From an uncultured Ferrovibrio sp. (GTDB lineage: Bacteria > Pseudomonadota > Alphaproteobacteria > Ferrovibrionales > Ferrovibrionaceae), in NCBI RefSeq assembly GCF_937960835.1, contig NZ_CALGPC010000015.1, positions 248,001 to 312,000 on the forward strand: 64,000 nt of DNA. The letters run 5' to 3'. Shown in pieces: positions 24,599 through 32,154 of the stretch (positions are counted from its first letter, which is position 1; every line of letters starts with the position of its first letter). Under the pieces are notes generated by a model that was not told the DNA's origin, did no database searches, and saw nothing but the letters and a program-made list of their open reading frames with translations. Both the position numbers and the translations under genes were made by a program.

Positions 24599-26239
24599 GT
24601 GGATAGAGACGCATTGCTCTTGCTGGGCCTCGATCACCTGGACCAAGGCATCAGCATCTTTGACAAAGATCTGAAACTGGTGGCTTGCAACCGCCGTTAT
24701 CTCGATCTGCTGGAATTTCCGAAGGAGCTTGGTGCCCGCGGCACACCTGCCGAGGCCTTTTTGCGGATCAATGCCGAGCGCGGCGAATACGGACCCGGCG
24801 ATATCGACAAGCTGGTGGAGGAGCGGCTGGAGCTCTGCCGGAAATTCCTGCCCCATCAGCTTGAACGGCAGCGGCCGAACGGCACGATCCTCGAAATCCG
24901 CGGCACGCCCCTGCCAGGCGGCGGCTGGATTACCGTTTACAGCGACATCACCGCCCGGAAACAGGCCGAACTGGCGCTTCTGAAAGCGCGCGACGAACTG
25001 GAGCATATCGTCGAGAATCGCACAGCGGAACTGCGCGACAAGAACCGCCTGCTGGACGTCGTTCTCAGCAATATCAGCCACGGCATCACGCTGTTCGACG
25101 AAAACCTGAACCTAGTGCTGTGCAACCGGCATTTCAGCGAGATCATGGATGTGCCTGAGCATCTGACCAAGCCAGGCACGCCATTCGCTGCCATCATGCG
25201 TCATAATGCCGAGCGCGGCGAATATGGGCCCGGTGATATCGAAGATATGGTGGCGCAGCGTGTTGCGCAGGCGGAGCGTTTGCAACCGCATCGCTTCCAG
25301 CGGCGGCGTCCCAATGGCCGCGTGATTGAAATCATCGGCACGCCGGTTCCAGGCGTTGGCTTTGTCACATCCTATTCGGATATCACCGAGTTGCGGCGCG
25401 TGCAGGATCAGCTGCGCGAACTCGCCGATACGCAAGAGGCCCGCATCGACGAGCGCACGGAAGCGCTGACCCGCTATATCGCCGAACGCGAGGGCACCGA
25501 ACGCGAGCTGTTGCGCGCCAAGGAAATGGCCGAGGTCGCCAATCGCGCCAAGAGCGCCTTCCTTGCCAATATGAGCCATGAATTCCGGACTCCACTGAAC
25601 GCCATCATCGGTTTCTCCGAATCCCTGTTGGCCGGCTATTTCGGGCCGCTGACGGAAAAACAGCTCGATTACGTGGACGATATCCGCAAATCCGGCGTCC
25701 ACCTGCTGCAACTGATCAACGATGTGCTCGACCTCGCCAAGGTCGAGGCCGGCCGAATGGAGCCGCATATCGAGGCGCTGGACCCGCATCTGGTGATTGC
25801 CGACAGCATGGAGATGATGCGCGTGCAGGCCGAGCGGGCAAGCGTTTCCCTTGAAGCCGAGCTGCCCGATCAGTTGCCGCTCATCCATGCCGACGAGCGG
25901 ATGGTGCGTCAGATGCTGCTCAATCTGCTGAGCAATGCCGTGAAGTTCACGCCGTCAGGCGGACGGGCCTGGATCACGGCCGAGGTCACTGACGAGTATC
26001 TGCAAATCAGCGTGCATGACACCGGCCTTGGAATGGCAGAACACGAAATTCCCAAGGCATTGACGCCGTTCGAGCAGGTGCGCGGCGTACTCAACCGCAA
26101 TCATCAGGGCACCGGCCTCGGCCTGCCGCTGGTGAAGTCGCTGGCCGAACTGCATGGCGGCAGTCTCGAACTGAAATCGGCGCCGAACGAAGGCACGACC
26201 GCCACGATCAGTTTGCCGCTCAGCCGCCGGCAGCCGTAA
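24599..26239 (+). CDS. Soluble hybrid-free sensor histidine kinase with two PAS domains
   Basis: This 546-residue cytoplasmic kinase has no membrane segment. Two PAS-7 domains (about 9-120 and 151-265) share the duplicated sequence NAERGEYGPGDI, so they arose by internal duplication. A coiled coil (265-318) leads to a HisKA domain with H327 in MSHEFRTPLNAIIGFSE. The HATPase follows with N box NLLSNAVKFTP, DTGLGM and GTGLGL. The start is GTG with AAGGGG upstream. No response regulator gene is adjacent, so the partner is unknown. Location beside the stress locus hints, without proof, at feeding PhyR-type signalling. Confidence 0.9.
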   Translation: MDRDALLLLGLDHLDQGISIFDKDLKLVACNRRYLDLLEFPKELGARGTPAEAFLRINAERGEYGPGDIDKLVEERLELCRKFLPHQLERQRPNGTILEIRGTPLPGGGWITVYSDITARKQAELALLKARDELEHIVENRTAELRDKNRLLDVVLSNISHGITLFDENLNLVLCNRHFSEIMDVPEHLTKPGTPFAAIMRHNAERGEYGPGDIEDMVAQRVAQAERLQPHRFQRRRPNGRVIEIIGTPVPGVGFVTSYSDITELRRVQDQLRELADTQEARIDERTEALTRYIAEREGTERELLRAKEMAEVANRAKSAFLANMSHEFRTPLNAIIGFSESLLAGYFGPLTEKQLDYVDDIRKSGVHLLQLINDVLDLAKVEAGRMEPHIEALDPHLVIADSMEMMRVQAERASVSLEAELPDQLPLIHADERMVRQMLLNLLSNAVKFTPSGGRAWITAEVTDEYLQISVHDTGLGMAEHEIPKALTPFEQVRGVLNRNHQGTGLGLPLVKSLAELHGGSLELKSAPNEGTTATISLPLSRRQP

Positions 26240-26263
26240 CCCTGAAAAACCACAAAAGTTTCT

Positions 26264-26288
26264 GAACAGGCCCTGCTCAGGGCTGTTC
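26264..26288 (+). terminator. Bulged hairpin after the PAS histidine kinase gene
   Basis: GAACAG-(G)-CCCT (26264-26274) pairs with AGGGCTGTTC (26279-26288) around a GCTC loop, giving 10 pairs with a single-base bulge. It lies 25 bases after the stop. No T-run follows. Confidence 0.5.
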
Positions 26289-26321
26289 AAGGCTCCGTAT
26301 TCTTCTGAGCCGCCATTTCGG

Positions 26322-26346
26322 GGAACCATCGGATGGGGCATGGGTT
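26322..26346 (+). promoter_or_regulatory. Possible EcfG-type promoter of the alcohol dehydrogenase-SDR operon
   Basis: GGAAC (26322-26326), 16 bases, then GGTT (26343-26346) resembles the general-stress consensus GGAAC-N16/17-CGTT with one mismatch in the -10. It is 48 bases before the dehydrogenase ATG and 2-4 kb from the EcfG/PhyR genes. Confidence 0.5.
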
Positions 26347-26394
26347 GGCTGTCCAATCCACGATGACGCCCACCCCTGGCTTGCGGAGTTTGTC

Positions 26395-27561
26395 ATGAAA
26401 GCAGTCGTCTATCATGGTATCGGCGATATCCGGCTGGATCGGGTTTCCGATCCTGCCTTGCAGGCACCATCCGATGCGATCCTGCGGATCACCGCCTCGG
26501 CAATCTGCGGCACCGATCTGCATTTCGTGCGCGGCACCATGCCTGACATGCAGCCCGGCACCATCATGGGCCATGAAGCGGTGGGGATCGTCGAGGAAGT
26601 TGGAAAAGATGTCCGCAACTTCCGGCGCGGCGACCGGGTGGTAGTGCCATCCACCATCGCCTGCGGCTACTGCTCGTATTGCCGGTCGGGATACCAGGCG
26701 CAATGCGATAATTCGAACCCGCATGGGCCGCAGGCGGGGACTGCCTTTTTTGGTGGGCCGAAATCGACCGGGCCGTTCGACGGGCTGCAGGCCGAATATG
26801 CCCGCATTCCCTATGCCGCCGCCAATCTGGTGAAGCTGCCCGACGACATCGACGATGACAGCGCCGTAATGCTGTCAGACATTTTCCCTACCGGATATTT
26901 CGGCGCCGAAATGGCCGAGATCACCGCGGGCGATACGGTCGTGGTCTATGGCTGCGGCCCGGTAGGGCTATTCGCCATTGCCAGCGCCAGGCTGAAAGGT
27001 GCGGATCGCATCATCGCCGTCGATTGCGTGCCGGATCGCCTGGAAATGGCGCGGGCGCAAGGCGCGGAAGTGATCGATTTCACCCAGGATGACCCGGTGG
27101 AAGTGATCAACGGCCTGACCGGCGGGATTGGCCCGGACCGCGCGATCGATGCAGTTGGCATCGACGCCATCAAGCCGCCCACCATAGGCAACAACTCCGG
27201 CTGGCCAGAACAGCGCCAATGGGTACCGGGCGACGGCCCCAGCCAGGTGCTGCAATGGTGTGTGGAATCTGTCGCCAAGGCTGGAACGGTGGGCATCATC
27301 GGCGTCTATCCGGACGATGCCAAGGATTTTCCCATTGGGATGGCGATGAACAAGAACCTGACCATCAAGATGGGCAACTGCAATCATCGGCGTTACCTGC
27401 CTGGACTGGTCGATCTCGTACGCAGCGGCGCGATTGAGCCGACCGACATTCTGACGAAGATCGCACCGCTGTCTTCCGTCATCGAGGCCTACAAGAATTT
27501 CGACCGGCGCGAGGCCGGCTGGGTCAAGGTCAAGCTGGAACCGGAAACAGTTCCGGCCTAA
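26395..27561 (+). CDS. Zinc-dependent alcohol dehydrogenase (MDR family)
   Basis: This 388-residue medium-chain dehydrogenase oxidises an alcohol or aldehyde adduct with NAD(P). Catalytic zinc ligands are C38 (CGTD) and H60-E61 (GHE). Structural zinc cysteines C90, C93, C96 and C104 are all present. The nucleotide fold has GCGPVGLFA near 185. The sequence resembles the formaldehyde-dehydrogenase-like group common in proteobacterial stress clusters, often beside an SDR as here. The next gene starts 15 bases downstream. Substrate is unknown. Confidence 0.93.
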   Translation: MKAVVYHGIGDIRLDRVSDPALQAPSDAILRITASAICGTDLHFVRGTMPDMQPGTIMGHEAVGIVEEVGKDVRNFRRGDRVVVPSTIACGYCSYCRSGYQAQCDNSNPHGPQAGTAFFGGPKSTGPFDGLQAEYARIPYAAANLVKLPDDIDDDSAVMLSDIFPTGYFGAEMAEITAGDTVVVYGCGPVGLFAIASARLKGADRIIAVDCVPDRLEMARAQGAEVIDFTQDDPVEVINGLTGGIGPDRAIDAVGIDAIKPPTIGNNSGWPEQRQWVPGDGPSQVLQWCVESVAKAGTVGIIGVYPDDAKDFPIGMAMNKNLTIKMGNCNHRRYLPGLVDLVRSGAIEPTDILTKIAPLSSVIEAYKNFDRREAGWVKVKLEPETVPA

Positions 27562-27576
27562 GCGGCGGAGATAGTG

Positions 27577-28431
27577 ATGTCGGAAAAGCAGACACGTCCC
27601 CCGCAAAGCCAGGAGCATCAGCCGGGCAGCAGCACCGAGATGCGGCCGCAGCCCCAGGACAAGGCCGAAAACTACCGCGGTTCGGGCAAGCTGAAAGGCA
27701 AGGTGGCGCTGATCACCGGAGGCGATAGCGGCATCGGTCGCTCCGTTGCGGTTGCGATGGCCAAGGAAGGCGCGGATGTCGCTTTCATCTATCTCGATGA
27801 AACCGAGGATGCGCGCGAAGCCGAACGCCTGATCAAGGCGGCTGGCGTACGCGGCAAAGGATATGCCGGCGATATTTCCGACCGTGAAACCTGCTTCAGA
27901 CTCGTTAAGCAGGTGATCGAAACTTTCGGCAGACTGGATATACTGGTCAACAATGCTGCCGAGCAGCATGTCGCCCAGAGCCTGACCGACATTCCCGAGG
28001 ATCAGCTTCGCGCAACCTTCGGCAGCAACATCTTCTCGATCTTCTTTCTCACGCAGGCCGCGCTGCCGCATCTGGGGCACGGCGCCGCCATCGTCAACAC
28101 CACCTCAGTCACGGCATTTCGCGGCAATCCGACGCTGATCGACTATTCCTCCACCAAGGGTGCCATCGTTGCCTTTACGCGTTCGCTGGCCCAGGCCCTG
28201 GTGAAGGATGGCATCCGGGTAAATGGCGTCGCCCCCGGTCCGGTATGGACGCCGCTGATCCCGGCGTCCTTCAGCCCGGAACGCGTCGCCGAATTCGGGA
28301 CCGACAATCCCATGGGCCGCGCGGCGGAGGCTGATGAAATTGCCCCTTGCTACATCTTTCTGGCCAGTGCGGATGCCACATTCATGACCGGGCAGATCCT
28401 GCATCCCAACGGCGGCTCGTTTACGGCCTGA
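27577..28431 (+). CDS. SDR family oxidoreductase with N-terminal extension (YghA/GsiB-like)
   Basis: This 284-residue short-chain dehydrogenase has a polar, Gln/Pro-rich extension (1-38). The Rossmann motif TGGDSGIGRS follows, then NNAA, and catalytic YSSTKGA with Tyr and Lys. Proteins of this layout (E. coli YghA, Bacillus general-stress glucose-dehydrogenase-like proteins) are often stress induced. I prefer the ATG at 27577 to a GTG one codon earlier, as GGCGGAG lies 8-14 bases upstream. It forms an operon with the alcohol dehydrogenase. Confidence 0.92.
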   Translation: MSEKQTRPPQSQEHQPGSSTEMRPQPQDKAENYRGSGKLKGKVALITGGDSGIGRSVAVAMAKEGADVAFIYLDETEDAREAERLIKAAGVRGKGYAGDISDRETCFRLVKQVIETFGRLDILVNNAAEQHVAQSLTDIPEDQLRATFGSNIFSIFFLTQAALPHLGHGAAIVNTTSVTAFRGNPTLIDYSSTKGAIVAFTRSLAQALVKDGIRVNGVAPGPVWTPLIPASFSPERVAEFGTDNPMGRAAEADEIAPCYIFLASADATFMTGQILHPNGGSFTA

Positions 28432-28451
28432 GGCCGTACTTCAAGACGAGT

Positions 28452-28477
28452 GGAACCGCTCCCGGTTCCCCGGCGTT
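28452..28477 (+). promoter_or_regulatory. Consensus EcfG-type general stress promoter
   Basis: GGAAC (28452-28456), exactly 17 bases, then CGTT (28474-28477) matches the alphaproteobacterial sigma-EcfG consensus. It lies 37 bases before a 25-codon ORF with a ribosome site and about 310 bases before an ECF sigma gene, so it could drive either or both. Confidence 0.72.
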
Positions 28478-28514
28478 AAAGAAGCAGTGAGCAATTGCGA
28501 TAGAAGGCCAAGTC

Positions 28515-28592
28515 ATGACAAGTCTTACAGCAATCATGCGCGACGGGGCTTTCCTCGTCCTGGTTCTTGGTGCCCTTGGCCTGGTGATGTAA
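28515..28592 (+). CDS. Putative 25-residue membrane peptide
   Basis: The frame reads MTSLTAIMRDGA and then a run of Phe, Leu, Val and Gly ending GLVM, enough for one membrane helix. AGAAGG lies about 8 bases upstream and a consensus EcfG promoter 37 bases upstream. Tiny hydrophobic stress peptides of this form occur beside general-stress genes, but I cannot name a family. It could also be a leader ORF for the downstream sigma gene. Confidence 0.45.
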   Translation: MTSLTAIMRDGAFLVLVLGALGLVM

Positions 28593-28652
28593 CGAAACTG
28601 AGGCGGGGACAGCTTCAGGTATGAGTCGCAATAATCGCAGTTCACCGCACCT

Positions 28653-28672
28653 CCCACTGCCGAAGCAGTGGG
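28653..28672 (+). terminator. Hairpin between the small ORF and the ECF sigma gene
   Basis: CCCACTGC (28653-28660), loop CGAA, GCAGTGGG (28665-28672) is a perfect 8-bp stem with a tight tetraloop. It may end the small-ORF transcript or attenuate read-through into the sigma gene. No clear T-run follows. The rest of 28432-28790 is non-coding apart from the small ORF and its promoter. Confidence 0.5.
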
Positions 28673-28790
28673 CCGTCTGATCTTTGTCACAGTTTTATCG
28701 CCTAATTCTCCCTAGCGGCGATCCCGCGCTTGGGGTCATGCTGAATGCAACCTTGGCAGGCAGCAGACAGTGCATACCAGCAGGGATCCA

Positions 28791-29279
28791 ATGCCCAATC
28801 AGATCAACGACCTTCTCGTCAGCGCCCTGCCCGCAATGAAGGTTTTTGCGTTGCGGCTGACTCGCGATCATCACAATGCGGAGGACCTCGTGCAGGAGGT
28901 GGCGGTGCGCGCTTTGGCGCGGGCCAATCTTTACGCATCCGGCACCAACTTCCGTGCCTGGCTGTTTACGATCATGCGGCATCATCATATCGACCAGGTC
29001 CGGCGGCACCGCTCGAACATCCCGCTGGACGATGTTCCGCCGATCAGTCATCCCGCCATCCTGCCCAAGCAGGACGATGATGCTAGCCTGGAGGAACTGG
29101 CCTCCGCCATGCGATCCCTGCGCAAGGATCAGCGTGAGGTGCTGATGCTGGTGGCAGCCGAAGGCTATTCCTATGAAGAGGCTGCAGCGATCTGCGGTTG
29201 CCCCACCGGCACGATCCGCAGCCGCCTGGCTCGTGCCCGCAACAAGCTTAAGAAATCGATGCTGAACGGCGTGAACTAG
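28791..29279 (+). CDS. ECF RNA polymerase sigma factor, EcfG-like paralogue
   Basis: This 162-residue sigma factor has region 2 (residues about 12-75, RDHHNAEDLVQEVAVRALAR and FRAWLFTIMRHHHID) and region 4 (about 105-155, LRKDQREVLMLVAAEGYSYE then GTIRSRLARARNKLKK). Short acidic linker. The style of regions 2 and 4 resembles the EcfG (ECF15) group, and a second such gene lies 0.7 kb away. I chose the ATG at 28791 because CAGGGA precedes it at good spacing. No anti-sigma gene is directly adjacent. Confidence 0.88.
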   Translation: MPNQINDLLVSALPAMKVFALRLTRDHHNAEDLVQEVAVRALARANLYASGTNFRAWLFTIMRHHHIDQVRRHRSNIPLDDVPPISHPAILPKQDDDASLEELASAMRSLRKDQREVLMLVAAEGYSYEEAAAICGCPTGTIRSRLARARNKLKKSMLNGVN

Positions 29280-29324
29280 CTAAAGCCGCGTCTATCGGCT
29301 CGACAGATAGCCGGCAGCTCTATT

Positions 29325-29936
29325 TTACGCCCCGACCAGGGATGGGAACTCGATCTGCAGACCGCTGGCCTGACCGTTGGAAATATGAGTCAGCTCCCCC
29401 TTGAGCTGGCGCACATAGCTGCCGACGATCCGGGACTTGAGCGTGTCGCTTTCCAATGCCACGCCGGTTCCCGCGCCCTCACAGAGAATGGAAAAACCGA
29501 ACCCGCCGTCTTCGCGCGGAAGCAGCTGGACCAGGATCCAGCCCTTGTCTGATCCGCTCAGGCCGTGCTGCACGAGATGAGCGACAATCTCGGCGATCAG
29601 CATCGCAAGAACCACCGCGCGACCGGACGGTGCCGTCGCCGGGGTAATCATCGAGGTGATTTCTATCTCTCTGTCTTCCGTCGACACCATGGATTGCAGG
29701 CGGCGGCAGAAGGCAGGCAACAGCTTGCCCAAATCCACTTCCTGAAGCGTTCCTGCCTCCGGAAGATCGTAATGGATCATCGCGAGGGCATGAATCCGCT
29801 GCTGGACGGCGCTGAGAGCGGAACGGGCTGACGGCTCCACGCTTGCGTGAAGCTGGAGATTGATCAGACTTGAAACGATTTGCAGGTTATTACGGATTTT
29901 GTGATGGGCAATCCGCTCGGCCTCGTCATCAACCAT
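29325..29936 (-). CDS. HisKA_2-type histidine kinase-like protein with degenerate ATPase domain
   Basis: This 203-residue protein has no sensor or membrane domain. Residues 8-30 match the HisKA_2 phosphoacceptor box (HHKIRNNLQIVSSLINLQ, likely H12). The C-terminal ATPase-like domain lacks the usual N-box asparagines (AEIVAHLVQHGL where NELVTNALKHA is expected) and has CEGAG in place of DDGVG. It may therefore be a phosphotransfer or phosphatase protein for PhyR rather than an active kinase; HisKA_2 partners of PhyR are known. It follows the ecfG gene by 8 bases on the same strand. Confidence 0.82.
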   Translation of the reverse strand: MVDDEAERIAHHKIRNNLQIVSSLINLQLHASVEPSARSALSAVQQRIHALAMIHYDLPEAGTLQEVDLGKLLPAFCRRLQSMVSTEDREIEITSMITPATAPSGRAVVLAMLIAEIVAHLVQHGLSGSDKGWILVQLLPREDGGFGFSILCEGAGTGVALESDTLKSRIVGSYVRQLKGELTHISNGQASGLQIEFPSLVGA

Positions 29937-29944
29937 GCTTGTTG

Positions 29945-30532
29945 TCAGTCGCCCGGGCCGATCATCTTGTCGCCCTGCTCTTTCAGGACGACTGCCAAGG
30001 TTCCGCGAAGGTTTTCCACCGGCACCGGCCGACGGCTTCCAGCATCCTGGCCTTCCAGCATTTGCAGCATCGCCTGGCGGGCGCGGGATAGACGGCTTTT
30101 GATCGTTCCGATACTGCAGCCGCAGATCATTGCGGCTTCTTCGTAGGAAAGACCGCTGGCACCGATCAGCACTAGAACTTCACGCTGCTTGAGCGGCAGT
30201 TTGTGCAACGCTTGCGCGACTTCCTGAAGTTCCAGACGGGCCTGCTGTGATGGCGGCGCCGTCATAGTTTCGGCGTGTTTGCCATCAACATCAGGCACCT
30301 CGCGCCGCTTCTGGCGAAGCAGGTTATAGTACGTATTGCGCAGGATGGTATACAACCATGCGCGCATGCTGGTGCCGAGTGCGAATGCATCGCGATTTGC
30401 CCAGGCTTTTGTCAGGGTTTCCTGAATCAAGTCGTCGGCAAGATCGCGATTGTGACATAGGGAGTGGGCCCATGCCCGCAGGGCGGGGATTTCGTTGAGC
30501 AATACAGTTCTGAAGTCGAGTTTCGAGGCCAA
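29945..30532 (-). CDS. ecfG: General stress ECF sigma factor EcfG
   Basis: This 195-residue sigma factor directs polymerase to GGAAC-N16/17-CGTT promoters under stress. Region 2 covers about 10-80 (DLADDLIQETLTKAWANRD, SMRAWLYTILRNTYYN). Region 4 covers about 105-160 (LPLKQREVLVLIGASGLSYE, GTIKSRLSRARQAML). An extra C-terminal tail of about 30 residues follows. A perfect consensus site 100 bases upstream on the same strand suggests autoregulation. It is divergent from phyR. In most alphaproteobacteria nepR would precede it; here the kinase-like gene follows and nepR is elsewhere. Confidence 0.92.
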   Translation of the reverse strand: MASKLDFRTVLLNEIPALRAWAHSLCHNRDLADDLIQETLTKAWANRDAFALGTSMRAWLYTILRNTYYNLLRQKRREVPDVDGKHAETMTAPPSQQARLELQEVAQALHKLPLKQREVLVLIGASGLSYEEAAMICGCSIGTIKSRLSRARQAMLQMLEGQDAGSRRPVPVENLRGTLAVVLKEQGDKMIGPGD

Positions 30533-30631
30533 TGGACACCTTTAGGAAAGAGGAGCCGCGATACCTCACTGCAGACTGCACGGCATGGGGATAAGACGCG
30601 AAAAGAATGGCGATTGTATGACCGAGGAATA

Positions 30632-30657
30632 AACGTTTCCTCAGGGTGGTTCGTTCC
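30632..30657 (-). promoter_or_regulatory. EcfG-type promoter of ecfG (autoregulation)
   Basis: On the minus strand GGAAC (30657-30653), 17 bases and CGTT (30635-30632) match the sigma-EcfG consensus exactly. It sits 100 bases before the ecfG start. It lies in the divergent phyR-ecfG gap (30533-30743), where no equivalent site facing phyR was found. Confidence 0.82.
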
Positions 30658-30743
30658 CGGCGTCGATCTAATATTTTACAATCGCCGATCTAAGTGCGAT
30701 CCTGAGTAGCCGTTACTTGGGGCTGCCGTTACAGGAGAGGGCC

Positions 30744-31526
30744 ATGGCTAGCATCACCAAGGCGATTACCCACGAAATTCCTTATCTGCGGCGTTATGCT
30801 CGTGCGGCTTGCGGCGATAGCCATGTCGCAGATGCCTATGTATATCGCGCTGTCGAACGTCTTCTGGATTACCCTGCTTTACTTGGTGAGCGTCCCATCA
30901 GGATCGAGCTTTACCGTCTACTCTATGAACTCTGCGCATCGGAACGCGTTGAGGCCGGCGAGCAGTTCATGCTAAGCAAAGGTCATCTTCGCACGGCTCA
31001 TCGCTGCCTCGCCAAGCTTCCGCTGGATTATCGGCATGCCATTCTGCTGCATGCTCTGGAAGATCTCTCCTTCTCGGAGATCGCTTATGTCCTGAATCGC
31101 AGCGAGCGGAATGTCAGCGATTTGATCACGGCCGCCGGCAAGGAGATACTCAACTCCATCTATGCCGACATCCTGATCATTGAGGATGAAGCCCTGGTGG
31201 CTTGCGATCTCTCAATCATTCTGCGCGAGCTGGGCCACAACGTTCTGCCCGTTGCAGCCACCCGTGAAGAAGCCGTACGCACAGCGCAATATCACACGCC
31301 GAGTCTCATCCTGGCCGATATTGAATTGGCCAATGAAAGCTCAGGCGTTGACGCTGTGCGAGAAATCTGTTCCGAGCGGGCGGTACCCACGATCTTTATT
31401 ACCGCCTATCCGGAGCGGCTGATCGTGATCAACAAGCCAGAGGTTACAATCCTGCTGCCAAAACCCTACCAGCCGGACGTCGTCAAGCGGGCAGTCAACC
31501 GGGCGCTGTTCATGGCGCCCTGCTGA
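30744..31526 (+). CDS. phyR: General stress response regulator PhyR
   Basis: This 260-residue anti-anti-sigma factor has a sigma-like N-terminal domain (1-135, YRHAILLHALEDLSFSEIAY) and a C-terminal receiver domain (140-260). Receiver residues are intact: E147/D148, phosphoacceptor D192 (ILADIELANE), T220 and K240 (LLPKPY). When phosphorylated, the sigma-like domain binds NepR and frees EcfG. GGAGAGG precedes the ATG at 30744; a start nine codons earlier is less likely. It is divergent from ecfG and convergent with nepR. Confidence 0.95.
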   Translation: MASITKAITHEIPYLRRYARAACGDSHVADAYVYRAVERLLDYPALLGERPIRIELYRLLYELCASERVEAGEQFMLSKGHLRTAHRCLAKLPLDYRHAILLHALEDLSFSEIAYVLNRSERNVSDLITAAGKEILNSIYADILIIEDEALVACDLSIILRELGHNVLPVAATREEAVRTAQYHTPSLILADIELANESSGVDAVREICSERAVPTIFITAYPERLIVINKPEVTILLPKPYQPDVVKRAVNRALFMAPC

Positions 31527-31571
31527 CGAGACGACTGAAAATGACTTCTTAGAGTCATCCGAGCAGGTTTT

Positions 31572-31601
31572 AAGGGCGCAATAATTTGGCGCCCTTTCTT
31601 T
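31572..31601 (+). terminator. Intrinsic terminator between convergent phyR and nepR
   Basis: AAGGGCGC (31572-31579) and GCGCCCTT (31589-31596) form an 8-bp stem with a 9-base loop, followed by TCTTT on the plus strand. The A/T flanks mean it could also work for nepR on the minus strand. Confidence 0.75.
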
Positions 31602-31636
31602 CCAACGAAGTGCAGTAAATCATTGAGGATGACGGC

Positions 31637-31852
31637 TTATGCTTCGTGCTTGCCCTCTTCCCTGGCGTCGAGCTCCTTGAGCTTGTCCATGATCCGCTGC
31701 GGGATCGGCTCTTTGGCGATATCCTCAAAGAGCTGCTTGAGACTGCGCCCAAGCCAATCGACATTCGCATTATCCGGCGCCTCCGGAGCCATGCTTCCCA
31801 CCGGTGTCGACTTGCGGGACGTACGGGCCGCCCTTTCCTCTGAATCACTCAT
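31637..31852 (-). CDS. nepR: Anti-sigma factor NepR
   Basis: This 71-residue protein sequesters EcfG until PhyR-P displaces it. The disordered N-terminus (1-30) is followed by the two NepR helices, LGRSLKQLFEDIAKEPIPQR being the diagnostic segment with the conserved EPIP turn (48-51). I chose the ATG at 31852 with GAGGA upstream, since the 14 extra codons of the longer frame lack a ribosome site. Its position, tail-to-tail with phyR and separate from ecfG, is unusual: nepR normally heads the ecfG operon. No EcfG promoter was found upstream in 31853-32000. Confidence 0.9.
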   Translation of the reverse strand: MSDSEERAARTSRKSTPVGSMAPEAPDNANVDWLGRSLKQLFEDIAKEPIPQRIMDKLKELDAREEGKHEA

Positions 31853-32154
31853 ACTTGATCCTCTTGTTGAGACCTCTCGAAACGCCGGGCGCATCCAGAA
31901 GGCAGTATCATAACACCGCTGACAAGCTAGGTCTTGAAAGCTTCATATCAACTGTGACTTCTGACCGGCGCAACGCCCACCACTGCCCTGCCTGCATCAG
32001 ACAACGAAAAAACACAGCGAGTTTTAAAAAGTTTCCCGCTCTCGTAAAAATTTTGCCTTAATTTGCCGCTTTCTTCGCGCCTTCGCCCAAAATCACGGAA
32101 CTTCCGGGCATAAATCGCTGTTTTTGCAGGTAGACAGCGAAAAAGTGCGGTGCC
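31853..32154. other. Divergent intergenic region between nepR and ku
   Basis: These 302 bases hold both promoters for the divergent nepR and ku genes. The part from 32005 to 32070 is distinctly AT-rich. A possible EcfG site faces ku (32097-32122). I see no repeat, hairpin or additional gene. Confidence 0.5.
32097..32122 (+). promoter_or_regulatory. Possible EcfG-type promoter of ku-ligD
   Basis: GGAAC (32097-32101), 17 bases, then TGTT (32119-32122): the -35 is perfect and the -10 differs by one base from CGTT. The ku ATG is 33 bases downstream. Stress control of NHEJ genes is known in rhizobia. Confidence 0.5.

Noticed and set aside
28684..28708. TTGTCA and TAATTC as a housekeeping promoter for the 28791 sigma gene
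   Set aside because: Only 13 bases separate them, too short for sigma70.
30626..30655. GGAAT with a downstream CGTT as an EcfG promoter for phyR
   Set aside because: The spacing is 21 bases and the -35 is mismatched, outside the known range.
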